NCBI GenBank assembly: GCA_014138725.1 | Contig: JACJID010000003.1 | Location: 434,001 to 498,000, forward strand | DNA: 64,000 nt | Source of the DNA: Kutzneria viridogrisea | GTDB taxonomy: Bacteria; Actinomycetota; Actinomycetes; Mycobacteriales; Pseudonocardiaceae | Reading direction: 5' to 3' | Shown: one piece after another, positions 54,108-62,210 of the stretch | Position numbering within the stretch: position 1 is the stretch's first letter | How the letters are laid out: each line of letters starts with the position of its first letter | Notes under the pieces: generated by a model | What the model was told of the DNA's origin: nothing | Database searches by the model: none | Seen by the model: the letters and a program-made list of their open reading frames with translations, nothing else | Position numbers and translations under genes: made by a program

Positions 54108-54655
54108 CGGGTCGCGGCGCGGCCGATGCCGGTCTGCCCCAGGAACCGGATGCCCTCCACCACCGCGAGCAGCAGCCTGGCCTGCTCGCGCGGGTCGGCC
54201 TCGGCCGCGATCTCCCCGCGATCCCGTGCCATCTCAAGGCATTGCGCGAGCACGTCCTCCAGCGCCGCGAAGGTGCTGCGGGAGCGGGCCAGCACCTCGG
54301 GATCGCGGTTGTTCAGCTCCGCGCTGGAGTTGGCCAGCAGGCAGCCGCGCAGGCCCTGCTCGGTGCTCGCGCCCTCGGCGATCGCCATGACGAACGCCTT
54401 CAGGCGCCGCCACGGCGATCCCGTGCCCTCCAGCAGCGTGGACCGGATCCCGCACAGGAACCGCTCGCGGTAGTCGTCCAGTGCGCGCAGGAAGAGCTGG
54501 TGCTTGTCCCCGAACGCCCCGTAGAGGCTGCCCTTGCCCAGACCGGTCGCGGACATCAGGTCGTCCAGCGAGGTGGCCGCGTAGCCGTTGTCCCAGAACC
54601 GGTTGCAGGCCGCCGCGAGAACCTCCTCCTCGTCGAAACCGCGCGGTCTGGGCAT
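54065..54655 (-). CDS. TetR-family regulator
   Basis: 196 aa: MPRPRGFDEEEVLAAACNRFWDNGYAATSLDDLMSATGLGKGSLYGAFGDKHQLFLRAL, the AcrR-like type with C-terminal TetR_C domain. It follows the SDR gene by 14 bp on the same strand and probably controls that SDR. Its 3' end overlaps the MarR gene on the opposite strand. Confidence 0.86.
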   Translation of the reverse strand: MPRPRGFDEEEVLAAACNRFWDNGYAATSLDDLMSATGLGKGSLYGAFGDKHQLFLRALDDYRERFLCGIRSTLLEGTGSPWRRLKAFVMAIAEGASTEQGLRGCLLANSSAELNNRDPEVLARSRSTFAALEDVLAQCLEMARDRGEIAAEADPREQARLLLAVVEGIRFLGQTGIGRAATRQIARSALDAVPKG

Positions 54656-54669
54656 GGCAGCAGTCTACT

Positions 54670-55455
54670 TCAGACGTTGCTGATCGAGCCGCCGTCGATC
54701 ACGAACTCGCTGCCGGTGATCCAGCGGGCACGGTCGGAAGCCAGGTAGGCCACCAGGTCCGCGACCTCCTCCGGCCGCCCCGGCCTGCCAAGCGGGATGC
54801 CGCCGACCTCCGCCAGCAGCGCCGCGCGGGCCCCTTCGATGTCCAGCCCCCTGGCCTGCGCCATCTCACCGAGCAGCACCTGCACCGCCGGAGTCTCGAT
54901 CATGCCTGGCGACACCCGGTTGACCCGGACGTTGTTGCCCGCCACCGCCTTGGACAGCGCCTTGCTGTACGAGGACAGCGCCGCCTTGGCCGCCGAGTAG
55001 TGCGGGATCGTCGTCTGCGGCTCGCGGGCCACGATGGAGCTGATGTGCACCACCACCCCCGAGCCCCGCTCGACCATCTGCGGGACCAGGGCGTTGTCCA
55101 GCCGCACCGCGCTGAGGTAGTTGGTCTGCAACGCGTCCAGCCAGTCCTTTTCGGACAGGGTGAGCGGGCCACCGGGGAAGAGCTGCCCACCACCGGCGTT
55201 GTTGACCAGCACGTCCACCCCGCCCAGTTGGCCGAGGGCCTGCTCGGCCAGCGCGCTCGCGCCCTGCGCCGTGCTCAGGTCGCCGCGCACGAACCGCACG
55301 CCCTCGGGCAGCTCGTCCACCGGGTTGCGCGCCGAGGTCAGCACGGTGGCCCCCTGCTCCACCAGCCTGCGCACGATGGCGGCACCGATCCCCTTGGTGC
55401 CGCCGGTGACCACGGCCCGCAGGCCGTCGAGTTCCTTCGTCGAGTTCTGAACCAT
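54670..55455 (-). CDS. Short-chain dehydrogenase/reductase
   Basis: 261 aa from ATG 55455. It has TGGTKGIGAAIV, NNAGGGQLFPGG, the catalytic Ser in VHISSIVA and Tyr/Lys in HYSAAKAAL, and a C-terminal DGGSISNV. The TetR gene follows in the same direction. An inverted repeat GGTCCA/TGGACC (55458-55481) directly upstream is a candidate operator. The substrate is unknown. Confidence 0.86.
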   Translation of the reverse strand: MVQNSTKELDGLRAVVTGGTKGIGAAIVRRLVEQGATVLTSARNPVDELPEGVRFVRGDLSTAQGASALAEQALGQLGGVDVLVNNAGGGQLFPGGPLTLSEKDWLDALQTNYLSAVRLDNALVPQMVERGSGVVVHISSIVAREPQTTIPHYSAAKAALSSYSKALSKAVAGNNVRVNRVSPGMIETPAVQVLLGEMAQARGLDIEGARAALLAEVGGIPLGRPGRPEEVADLVAYLASDRARWITGSEFVIDGGSISNV

Positions 55456-55457
55456 GT

Positions 55458-55481
55458 GGTCCAGAATTGCCGTTATGGACC
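55458..55481. promoter_or_regulatory. Candidate TetR operator before the SDR-TetR pair
   Basis: GGTCCA and TGGACC arms are separated by 12 nt, 3 bp upstream of the SDR start. A minus-strand TTGACC/AATTCT pair with 17-nt spacing overlaps it. Confidence 0.45.
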
Positions 55482-55599
55482 GCACGGTCAAGAACGCGTG
55501 AGTGGGCTCACAGGGCGCCTGTCACTACGGCTGGCCATACCTCCAGGACTACGGCCAAACGCAGGGACCCGGGCCGTTCACGCGGCTAGCGTGCTCGGT

Positions 55600-56919
55600 G
55601 TGACTCCCCGTAACGCACTGGAATCGGTGGCCAGTCCCCGGTTCCTGCTCAGCTGGTGGCCCTGGCGCTCGGTCGGCTACCTGCTCAGCTCCCTGCCCGT
55701 GCTCGCGGTGCTGGCGATGCCGCTGGCCTGGCTCACCCTGCCGTGGCTGGTGGCCGGCGGCCTGCTGATCACCCGGCCGACCAGCGCGATCGTCGGGATC
55801 CTCGTGCTGGTGCTGCTCGGCGCGGTACTGGTGGGCGCGGGCGCACCGCTGGTGGCCATCCCGCTCGCGGTGGCGGAGCGCTGGCGGCTGGGACTCGTCG
55901 ACACCCGCCCGCTGTGGGAGGACCACCGGCTGCCACCGGGCCCGGGGCTGTGGAACTGGTTGCGCACCAGGTACTCCGAGACGGCCACCTGGCGCGAGGT
56001 GGGCTACGTGTTCCTGTTCGTGGTCTGGCAGGGGCTGTACCTCACGCTGTGCGGGGTCGGGTTGGTGCTCGTGTTCCTGGTCGCCTCGCCGGCGATCCTG
56101 ATGACCGGAGACGGCCCGGTGGCCATGGGCCCGTGGACGATCACCCAACCCGAGCAGGCCTGGTGGCTGCCGCTGGTCGGCCTGCTGCTGGCCCCGGTGC
56201 TGCTGTACCTGGTGGGGATCGCGGTCGGGGCGCACGCCGCCGCGGCGCGGGCGCTGCTCGGCGGGAACCGGGCCCGCACGGAACTGGTGGAGGTGGCGCG
56301 GTCGCGGGCGCGGCTGGTCGACGCCTTCGAGGCCGAGCGCAGGCGCATCGAGCGGGACCTGCACGACGGGGCGCAGGAACGCCTGGTCAGCCTCACGTTG
56401 CGGCTCGGCCTGGCCAAGCTGGACCTGCCGGAGGACTCCCCGGCGCGGCAGAACGTGGCCGACGCGCACGACCAGGCCAAGCAGGTGATGGCCGAGCTGC
56501 GCGAACTGGTGCGCGGCCTCAACCCGAGGGTGCTGGCCGACCGCGGTCTGGGCGCCGCACTGGCCGAACTCGGCGACCGGTCGGCGATCCCCGCCCAGGT
56601 GCGCACCGACCTGCCCGAGTGGCTGCCGCCCCACGTGGAGTCCACCGCCTACTTCGTCGCGGCGGAGGCACTGACCAACGTGGCCAAGCACAGCGGGGCG
56701 ACTGCGGTGACGGTCAGCGCGTGGACGGGGGCGGGGCTGCTGGTGATCGAGGTCGGCGACAACGGGCGGGGCGGTGCGGACCCGGCGAACGGCAGCGGTC
56801 TGACCGGGCTGGCCGACCGGGCGGCCACGCTCGACGGCAGGATGTTGTTGTCCAGTCCGGTCGGCGGACCGACCCTGCTGCGAGTGGAGTTGCCGTGCGG
56901 CGACAACCGATCCGAGTAG
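55600..56919 (+). CDS. Two-component sensor histidine kinase (HisKA_3/NarX type)
   Basis: 439 aa from GTG 55600. Several N-terminal membrane helices form a sensor region. The dimerisation and phospho-acceptor motif is ERRRIERDLHDGAQERLVSLTLRLG. The ATPase part has EALTNVAKHSGA and DNGRGGADPANGSGLTGLADRA. The stop lies inside the response regulator gene (25-nt overlap). The signal is unknown; the membrane-only sensor suggests an envelope signal. The start may be leaderless. Confidence 0.87.
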   Translation: MTPRNALESVASPRFLLSWWPWRSVGYLLSSLPVLAVLAMPLAWLTLPWLVAGGLLITRPTSAIVGILVLVLLGAVLVGAGAPLVAIPLAVAERWRLGLVDTRPLWEDHRLPPGPGLWNWLRTRYSETATWREVGYVFLFVVWQGLYLTLCGVGLVLVFLVASPAILMTGDGPVAMGPWTITQPEQAWWLPLVGLLLAPVLLYLVGIAVGAHAAAARALLGGNRARTELVEVARSRARLVDAFEAERRRIERDLHDGAQERLVSLTLRLGLAKLDLPEDSPARQNVADAHDQAKQVMAELRELVRGLNPRVLADRGLGAALAELGDRSAIPAQVRTDLPEWLPPHVESTAYFVAAEALTNVAKHSGATAVTVSAWTGAGLLVIEVGDNGRGGADPANGSGLTGLADRAATLDGRMLLSSPVGGPTLLRVELPCGDNRSE

Positions 56920-57554
56920 TGCTCGCCGAGGATGGCGTGCTGCTGCGCGAGGGACTGGCGGGCCTGTTGGGGCGCTTCGACTTCGAGGTGCTGGCCGCGG
57001 TGGGCGACGGGACCGCGCTGCGGCGGGCCGTGGCCGAGCACCGCCCCGAGCTGGTGATCACCGACATCAGGATGCCGCCCGGACTGCGCGACGAGGGGCT
57101 GCGCGCGGCGGTGGAGTTGCGCCGGGCCGACCCGGACCTGGCGGTGGTGGCGCTGAGCCAGTACGTGGAGCGCAGCTACGCGGCCGAGCTGCTCGACTCC
57201 GGCGGCGGCAGGCGGGTTGGCTACCTGCTCAAGGACCGGGTGGTCGACGTGGAGGAGTTCGTGACCGTGCTGCGCCAGGTGGTGGCGGGCGGCACGGTGG
57301 TGGACCCACAGGTGGTCCGCCAGCTGCTCAACCGCCAGCGCGACCCGCTGACCAAACTCTCAGTCAGGGAGCGCGAGGTGCTGGCCCTGGTGGCGGAGGG
57401 CAGGTCGAACACCTCGATCGCCGCACACCTGGTGGTGACCGAGGCCGCGGTGACCAAGCACGTGGGCAACATCCTGGCCAAGCTGGACCTGCCGCCGCAC
57501 GAGGACAGCAACCGCCGGGTGCTCGCCGTGCTGGCCTACCTGCGCTCCTCTTGA
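56895..57554 (+). CDS. NarL/LuxR-family response regulator
   Basis: 219 aa from GTG 56895. The receiver is intact: acidic pair in VVLAEDGVLLREG, phospho-Asp in LVITDIRMPPG, Lys in GYLLKDRV. The HTH is LSVREREVLALVAEGRSNTSIAAHLVVTEAAVTKHVGNIL. It is the cognate partner of the overlapping histidine kinase. It contrasts with the two degenerate LuxR regulators in this window. Confidence 0.9.
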   Translation: MRRQPIRVVLAEDGVLLREGLAGLLGRFDFEVLAAVGDGTALRRAVAEHRPELVITDIRMPPGLRDEGLRAAVELRRADPDLAVVALSQYVERSYAAELLDSGGGRRVGYLLKDRVVDVEEFVTVLRQVVAGGTVVDPQVVRQLLNRQRDPLTKLSVREREVLALVAEGRSNTSIAAHLVVTEAAVTKHVGNILAKLDLPPHEDSNRRVLAVLAYLRSS

Positions 57555-57580
57555 GCTCTGTACCTACTGGTATGTACAGT
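57551..57580 (+). promoter_or_regulatory. Promoter and palindromic operator of the TetR-DUF4865 operon
   Basis: TTGAGC (57551-57556) and TACAGT (57575-57580) are 18 nt apart, and GTG 57587 follows 6 nt later, so the transcript is probably leaderless. A 22-bp near-palindrome with CTGTAC/GTACAG arms (57558-57579) fills the spacer and -10 region, which is ideal for repression by the TetR protein that follows. Confidence 0.6.
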
Positions 57581-57586
57581 CTGCTC

Positions 57587-58141
57587 GTGGACACCAGGGA
57601 CAAGCTGATCGAGAGCACCCGCGAGCTGCTGTGGGAGCGCGGGTACGTGGGCACCAGCCCGAAGGCGATCCAGGCGCTGTCCGGGGTCGGCCAGGGCAGC
57701 ATGTACCACCACTTCAGCGGCAAGCCCGAGCTGGCGCTGGCCGCGCTGCGCCGCAGTGCCGAGCTGCTGCGCGCCGAGGCGGAGCGCTCGCTGCTGGGTC
57801 CGGGCACCGCGGTGGAACGGGTCACCGGCTACCTGCGCCGCGAGCGGGAGGTGCTGCGCGGCTGCCGGATCGGCCGCATGGCCCAGGACCCCGAGGTGAT
57901 CGCGGACCCCCAGCTGCGCGCCCCGCTGACCGAGACCTTCGACTGGCTGCGCGAGACGATCACCACCGTGCTCGCCGAGGGCCGGTCCCGCGGCGAGGTC
58001 GCCCCCGACCTGGTGCCCGAGACGACCGCGGCCACGGTGCTCGCCGTGGTGCAGGGCGGCTACGTGCTCGCCCGCTCCGCGGACTCGGCGGAGCCGTTCC
58101 GCCAGGCCGTGGACGGGCTCATCGCCCTGATCTCCCGCTGA
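57587..58141 (+). CDS. TetR-family regulator
   Basis: 184 aa from GTG 57587. ATG 57572 lies inside the operator and is less likely. The HTH is DKLIESTRELLWERGYVGTSPKAIQALSGVGQGSMYHHFSGKPEL. It leads a four-gene operon (DUF4865, phosphotriesterase-like, phosphatase) and probably autoregulates through the overlapping palindrome. Confidence 0.85.
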   Translation: MDTRDKLIESTRELLWERGYVGTSPKAIQALSGVGQGSMYHHFSGKPELALAALRRSAELLRAEAERSLLGPGTAVERVTGYLRREREVLRGCRIGRMAQDPEVIADPQLRAPLTETFDWLRETITTVLAEGRSRGEVAPDLVPETTAATVLAVVQGGYVLARSADSAEPFRQAVDGLIALISR

Positions 58142-58155
58142 CCGGAGGACTCGCC

Positions 58156-58725
58156 GTGCACGCCATGCAGTACGAGATCACCCTGCCCGCCGACTACGAC
58201 ATGGGCATCATCCGACGGCGCGTCGCCGACAAGGGGCCGCTGCTGGACAACTTCCCCGGCCTGGGGCTCAAGGCGTACTGCGTGCGCGAGCGCGACAGCT
58301 CGCCGGTCAACCAGTACGCGCCGTTCTACCTGTGGCACAACACCTCCGGCATGAGCCGGTTCCTGGTGGGCGGCAGCGGTTTCCGCGGCATCATCGACTC
58401 GTTCGGGCGGACCGTGGTGCGGCACTGGGTCGGCGCGGGCTTCCAGCGCGGACCGGCGTTCGGCGCGAAGGCGGTGGCCGCGAGCAAGCAGCTCACGGCG
58501 ATTCCCGCCGAGGCCGATCCGGAGGCCGTCACCGAGCTGGCCTTGGCCGAACTCCGTGCGCGGACAAGTGATCCGGCCGTGCTGTGCGGGGCCGTCGCGA
58601 TCGACCCGAGTTCCTGGGAACTGGTGCACTTCACGCTGTGCGCGGAGCCTGTCGAGAGCGGCTACCAGGTGCTGCACCTGTCCTGCCCCGAACTGGCCGA
58701 GCTCGCCGAGGGGCGGAGCTGGTGA
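58156..58725 (+). CDS. DUF4865 family protein
   Basis: 189 aa from GTG 58156 after GGAGGA. The opening MQYEITLPADYDMGIIRRRV and the patterns KAYCVRER and NQYAPFYLWH match DUF4865, a family usually found beside TetR regulators. The function is unknown; the ferredoxin-like appearance may suggest a small-molecule monooxygenase or binding protein (inference). It overlaps the next gene by 4 nt. Confidence 0.75.
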   Translation: MHAMQYEITLPADYDMGIIRRRVADKGPLLDNFPGLGLKAYCVRERDSSPVNQYAPFYLWHNTSGMSRFLVGGSGFRGIIDSFGRTVVRHWVGAGFQRGPAFGAKAVAASKQLTAIPAEADPEAVTELALAELRARTSDPAVLCGAVAIDPSSWELVHFTLCAEPVESGYQVLHLSCPELAELAEGRSW

Positions 58726-59615
58726 TCCGCACCGTGCTGGGCGACATCGCGCCCGAGGAGTTGGGCGTCTGCGACTCGCATGACCACTTGTTCTTCCGCA
58801 GCGAACTGTTGCCAGGCCAGGAACTGGACGACGTGGCAGCCGCCGAGGCCGAACTGCGGGCGTTCGGCGCCGCGGGCGGGCAGGCGCTGGTCCAGTGGAC
58901 CCCGGCCGGTCTGGGGCGGCGCCGTGACGCGCTGGCGGAACTGTCCCGCGCGACGGGTGTGGCCGTGGTCGCCGCGACCGGGCTGCACCAGGCGGCGCAC
59001 TACGCCCCCGACCGGCTCGGCGGGCTCGTCGACCGGCTGACTGAAATTTCAGTCGGCGACCTGACCAGCGGGATCCGCGCCGGGATGATCAAAGTCGCGG
59101 GCCAGTTCCACCACCTCGACGCGCACGCCGAGCGGGTCATGACCGCCGCCGCGCAGGCCCACCACGAGACCGGCGCCCCGATCGGCGTGCACCTGGAACT
59201 GGGCACCGCCCCGCTGGAGGTGCTGGACCTGTTGTGCGCCAAGCACGGCGTGCCGCCGAACAGGGTGATCCTGGGCCACCTCAACCGGTTCCCGGAACAG
59301 CGCGTGCACCGGGCCGCCGCCGAGGCGGGCGCGTTCCTCGCCTTCGACGGGCCCTCCCGCGCCAACCACGCCACCGACTGGCGACTGTTCGACGTGCTCA
59401 CCTCGCTGGTCGAGTCCGGTCACGGCGGGCAGGTGCTGCTCGGCGGGGACACCACCACGGCCGCCGCGAGGGCCTCGACCGGCGGCGGGCCCGGCATCCC
59501 GTACCTGCTGACCAGCCTGCGCCCCAGGCTGTCCCGCGAACTGGGCAAGGAGGCGGTCACGAGCATGTTCGTGGCCAACCCGGCGCGCGCGTTCTCGGTA
59601 CCTTGGCGGAGGTGA
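58722..59615 (+). CDS. Phosphotriesterase-family metal-dependent hydrolase
   Basis: 297 aa from GTG 58722. The binuclear metal site is complete: HxH in CDSHDHLFF, the bridging Lys in AGMIKVAGQ, His in GVHLELGT and LGHLNRF, and Asp in LLGGDTTT. The family covers phosphotriesterases, lactonases and related hydrolases. Physiological substrate unknown; a lactone is as likely as an organophosphate. It overlaps both neighbours by 4 nt. Confidence 0.82.
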   Translation: MIRTVLGDIAPEELGVCDSHDHLFFRSELLPGQELDDVAAAEAELRAFGAAGGQALVQWTPAGLGRRRDALAELSRATGVAVVAATGLHQAAHYAPDRLGGLVDRLTEISVGDLTSGIRAGMIKVAGQFHHLDAHAERVMTAAAQAHHETGAPIGVHLELGTAPLEVLDLLCAKHGVPPNRVILGHLNRFPEQRVHRAAAEAGAFLAFDGPSRANHATDWRLFDVLTSLVESGHGGQVLLGGDTTTAAARASTGGGPGIPYLLTSLRPRLSRELGKEAVTSMFVANPARAFSVPWRR

Positions 59616-60322
59616 CGACACGACACCTGGACTGGCCCGGCTGCTACAACGCGCGTGACCTGGGCGGACTGCCCACCGCGGACGGCGGGCGGACCCGGCG
59701 TGGCGTGGTGGTCCGCTCGGACGCGCCGGACGAGGTGCCCACCGAGGTCATGCGGGCCTACGGCATCCGCACCGTGGTCGACCTGCGCGGGGAGGAACTG
59801 CCGCCGCGCGAGGGGCTCACCACGTTCCAGTTCAGGCTGGACCGGACCGAGGACACGCAGTTCTGGGACCAGTACACCAACGGCCTGCACGCGACCCCGA
59901 TCTACTACGTGCCCTACCTGCACAGGTACCCGCACCTGGTCGCCGAGGTGGTCACGGCGATCGCCCGCGCCGAGGGCGGGGTCCTGGTGCACTGCGGCTC
60001 GGGCCGTGACCGGGCGGGGCTGATCAGCTTGGTGCTGCTGGCATTCGTGGGCGTGCCCGCGGCGGAGATCGCCGAGGACCACGCGCTGAGCACCGACCGG
60101 CTGCGACCGGCGTGGGCGGCGCTGGGCCACGCCGACCAGGGGCCGCTGATCGAGAGGCTGCTGACCGAGCAGGGCACCACCGCGCGCAAGGAGTTGCTGC
60201 ACACGGTGTCGGCGTTCCACTTCGGTGCGTACCTGCGCGAGGCTGGCGTCGACGAGCAGGACCTGACGACGTTGCGCGAGCGGCTCACCCAGCCGAGCGC
60301 TGTTCCCCGAAGCCCTCGATGA
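59612..60322 (+). CDS. Tyrosine-protein phosphatase-like protein (Y_phosphatase3)
   Basis: 236 aa from GTG 59612 with GGCGGAGG upstream. The N-terminus NARDLGGLPTADGGRTRRGVVVRSD is characteristic, and the P-loop is VHCGSGRDRAG (Cys-x5-Arg). Relatives dephosphorylate phosphotyrosine and phosphoinositides or small phosphate esters. It is the last gene of the TetR operon. Its 3' end overlaps the convergent sigma factor gene by 38 bp. Confidence 0.83.
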   Translation: MTTRHLDWPGCYNARDLGGLPTADGGRTRRGVVVRSDAPDEVPTEVMRAYGIRTVVDLRGEELPPREGLTTFQFRLDRTEDTQFWDQYTNGLHATPIYYVPYLHRYPHLVAEVVTAIARAEGGVLVHCGSGRDRAGLISLVLLAFVGVPAAEIAEDHALSTDRLRPAWAALGHADQGPLIERLLTEQGTTARKELLHTVSAFHFGAYLREAGVDEQDLTTLRERLTQPSAVPRSPR

Positions 60323-60824
60323 GGTCGGTGCGGGCGCGGAACACCCGTGAGCGGATCGTGCCCACCGGGCAGCCGCACACCTCGGCGGCCTCCTGGTAGG
60401 ACAGGCCGACCACCCTGGTCAGCACGAACGCCTCACGCCGATCGGCGTCCAGTGCCTGCACGGCCTGCCGCAGCGCGATCAACCCCTCGTGCCCGGCCTG
60501 CGGCTGCGCCAGGTCCTGCCACTGCGGCACCGCGGAGATCCGCGGGGTGCGGCGGGCGGCGCGCACGTAGTCGGCGGCCACCCTGCGGGCTATCGCCAGC
60601 AGCCACATCCTCGCCGGTGACCTGCCCTCGAACCGGGGCAGCGCGGCGAACGCGCGCAGGTAGGTCTCCTGGGCCAGGTCATCGGCCTGGCCGGGGTCGG
60701 ACAGGTAGCCGAGCAACCTGCGCAGCTGGTGCTGGGTAGCCCGGACGAACGCGGCCGCGGCCGCCCGGTCACCGTGCTGCGCGGCCACGGCCAACCGCGT
60801 GATCTCGGCGTCGTCTGTGCCCAC
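60285..60824 (-). CDS. sigC: SigC-type ECF RNA polymerase sigma factor
   Basis: 179 aa from GTG 60824. Region 2 (GYLSDPGQADDLAQETYLRAFAALPRFEGRSPARMWLLAIARRVAADYVR) and region 4 (REAFVLTRVVGLSYQEAAEVCGCPVGTIRSRVFRAR) are very like Mycobacterium tuberculosis SigC, which has been linked to copper acquisition. A GTGAACC-N16-CGTATC promoter ends 7 nt before the GTG, so it is probably autoregulated and leaderless. The copper genes start divergently 72 bp away. Confidence 0.85.
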   Translation of the reverse strand: MGTDDAEITRLAVAAQHGDRAAAAAFVRATQHQLRRLLGYLSDPGQADDLAQETYLRAFAALPRFEGRSPARMWLLAIARRVAADYVRAARRTPRISAVPQWQDLAQPQAGHEGLIALRQAVQALDADRREAFVLTRVVGLSYQEAAEVCGCPVGTIRSRVFRARTDLIEGFGEQRSAG

Positions 60825-60831
60825 GACCCCC

Positions 60832-60860
60832 GATACGCCTCCCGCCCTCGGGAGGTTCAC
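60832..60860 (-). promoter_or_regulatory. ECF-type promoter of the sigma factor gene
   Basis: Minus strand: GTGAACC (60854-60860), 16-nt spacer, CGTATC (60832-60837), then 7 nt to the GTG start at 60824. The GAAC and CGT elements are typical of ECF promoters and imply autoregulation. Confidence 0.6.
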
Positions 60861-60889
60861 GGGAACTACCCAGCGGGGTGAGACGACCT
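60861..60889 (+). promoter_or_regulatory. Divergent ECF-type promoter of the anti-sigma/copper genes
   Basis: GGGAAC (60861-60866) and CGACCT (60884-60889) are 17 nt apart, and the ATG at 60897 follows 7 nt later. The -35 box abuts that of the minus-strand promoter, so one sigma factor could serve both directions. Confidence 0.5.
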
Positions 60890-60896
60890 GCCCGTC

Positions 60897-62210
60897 ATGG
60901 ACTGTGGCATCGCACGCGAAGCGCTCTCGGCGGTCGTGGACGGGGAGGAACCGGGCCTCAGCGGGCTGGACGCCCACCTGGCGGCCTGCCCGGCGTGCAC
61001 GACCTGGCAGGCACAGGCGAGCCGGATCGGCAGACTGGCCGCGATCTCCGCCGCCGAACCAGGCCCGGACCTGACCTCGTCGGTACTGGCCAGGGTCAGC
61101 CTGCCGCGACCGGCACGCGGCAGGTCGGCGCTGCGCGTGGCGCTGCTGGCGGTCGCCGTGGCCCAGGTGCTGGTCGGCGCGGTGGAGCTGCTGGCGACCG
61201 GGTCCATGCCGATGATGAGCATGCAGGGTCACGTCCAGCACGAGACCTCGGCGTTCAACCTGGCGCTGGGTGTGGTGCTGCTCCGGGTGGCCGCCGACCC
61301 CACGCGGGCGCGTGCCCAACTGCCGCTGCTGGCCAGCCTGGTCGGCGTGCTGGCAGCGATCTCCGCGGTGGACCTGGTGCACAGCAGCGTGAGCTGGCAG
61401 CGGCTGGCCACGCACGTCCCGGTGCTGCTCGGCCTGCTGCTGACGCTGGTGTCGAGCCGCACGGGAACCGATCGGCGCCCGGGGACGACCCGGCGTCGGG
61501 GGGCAGGCCAGACGTGGAGGTTGTTGATGGACTTCAGGACGCGCCGGACCACCGCGGTGGGTGCTCTCGTGCTCGGCGGGCTGCTGGCCGGGGTGGGCAG
61601 TGCGGCGGCGCACGTCACTGCGCAGCCGTCCACGGCGGCCCAGGGCGGCTTCACCAAGATCGCGTTCCGGGTGCCCAACGAGCAGGACAAGGCGTCCACC
61701 AACAGCGTGGAGGTGAGCCTGCCCGCCGACCACCCGATCGCCTCGGTGGCCACCCGCGCGCTGCCCGGCTGGACGGTGAAGGTGGACAAGTCCGCGCTGG
61801 CCAAGCCGGTGAAGACCGATGACGGTGAGGTCACCGAGGCCGTCTCGAAGATCACCTGGTCCGGGGGCAGGATCGGCCCGGGTTCCTTCGAGGACTTCGA
61901 GGTCTCGCTCGGCCCGCTGCCCACCGACACCAGCACCCTGGTGTTCAAGGCGATCCAGACCTACGACAACGGGGACGTGGTGCGCTGGATCGACACCGCC
62001 AAACCCGGTGGGGCCGAGCCCGAGCATCCCGCGCCCACGCTGGCGCTGACCCCGAAGGCCACCGCCGAGCCCGTGGCCACCAAGGCAAGCGTGGCCGACT
62101 CCACCAGCGACTCCACCGGCGTCCTGCTCGGCGGGATCGCGACCGTGCTCGCCGTGGTCGCGGCGGTGTTCTCGGTGCTGGCCTGGCGCCGCTCGCGCGA
62201 GTCGGCGTGA
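60897..62210 (+). CDS. Zinc-finger anti-sigma membrane protein fused in frame to a YcnI (DUF1775) copper-binding domain
   Basis: 437 aa without an internal stop. Residues 1-60: zf-HC2 anti-sigma domain with the His-x3-Cys-x2-Cys motif in LDAHLAACPACTTW. Residues 75-200: about four membrane helices. Then a basic linker and a second start-like segment (MDFRTRRTTAVGALVLGG) that opens a signal peptide. The YcnI domain follows, whose mature N-terminus would be His (AAAHVTAQPS), the copper ligand in this family, and a C-terminal anchor ends in WRRSRESA. The YcnI part has its own ribosome site (see 61516). It is either a true fusion that signal peptidase separates, or two genes that have lost a stop codon. 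Confidence 0.75.
   Translation: MDCGIAREALSAVVDGEEPGLSGLDAHLAACPACTTWQAQASRIGRLAAISAAEPGPDLTSSVLARVSLPRPARGRSALRVALLAVAVAQVLVGAVELLATGSMPMMSMQGHVQHETSAFNLALGVVLLRVAADPTRARAQLPLLASLVGVLAAISAVDLVHSSVSWQRLATHVPVLLGLLLTLVSSRTGTDRRPGTTRRRGAGQTWRLLMDFRTRRTTAVGALVLGGLLAGVGSAAAHVTAQPSTAAQGGFTKIAFRVPNEQDKASTNSVEVSLPADHPIASVATRALPGWTVKVDKSALAKPVKTDDGEVTEAVSKITWSGGRIGPGSFEDFEVSLGPLPTDTSTLVFKAIQTYDNGDVVRWIDTAKPGGAEPEHPAPTLALTPKATAEPVATKASVADSTSDSTGVLLGGIATVLAVVAAVFSVLAWRRSRESA
61516..61529 (+). promoter_or_regulatory. Internal ribosome site and ATG for the YcnI part
   Basis: GGAGG (61516-61520) is followed after 6 nt by ATG 61527, in frame with the anti-sigma sequence upstream. It can make a separate YcnI precursor (61527-62210, 227 aa) even though no stop codon lies between the two domains. 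Confidence 0.6.
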
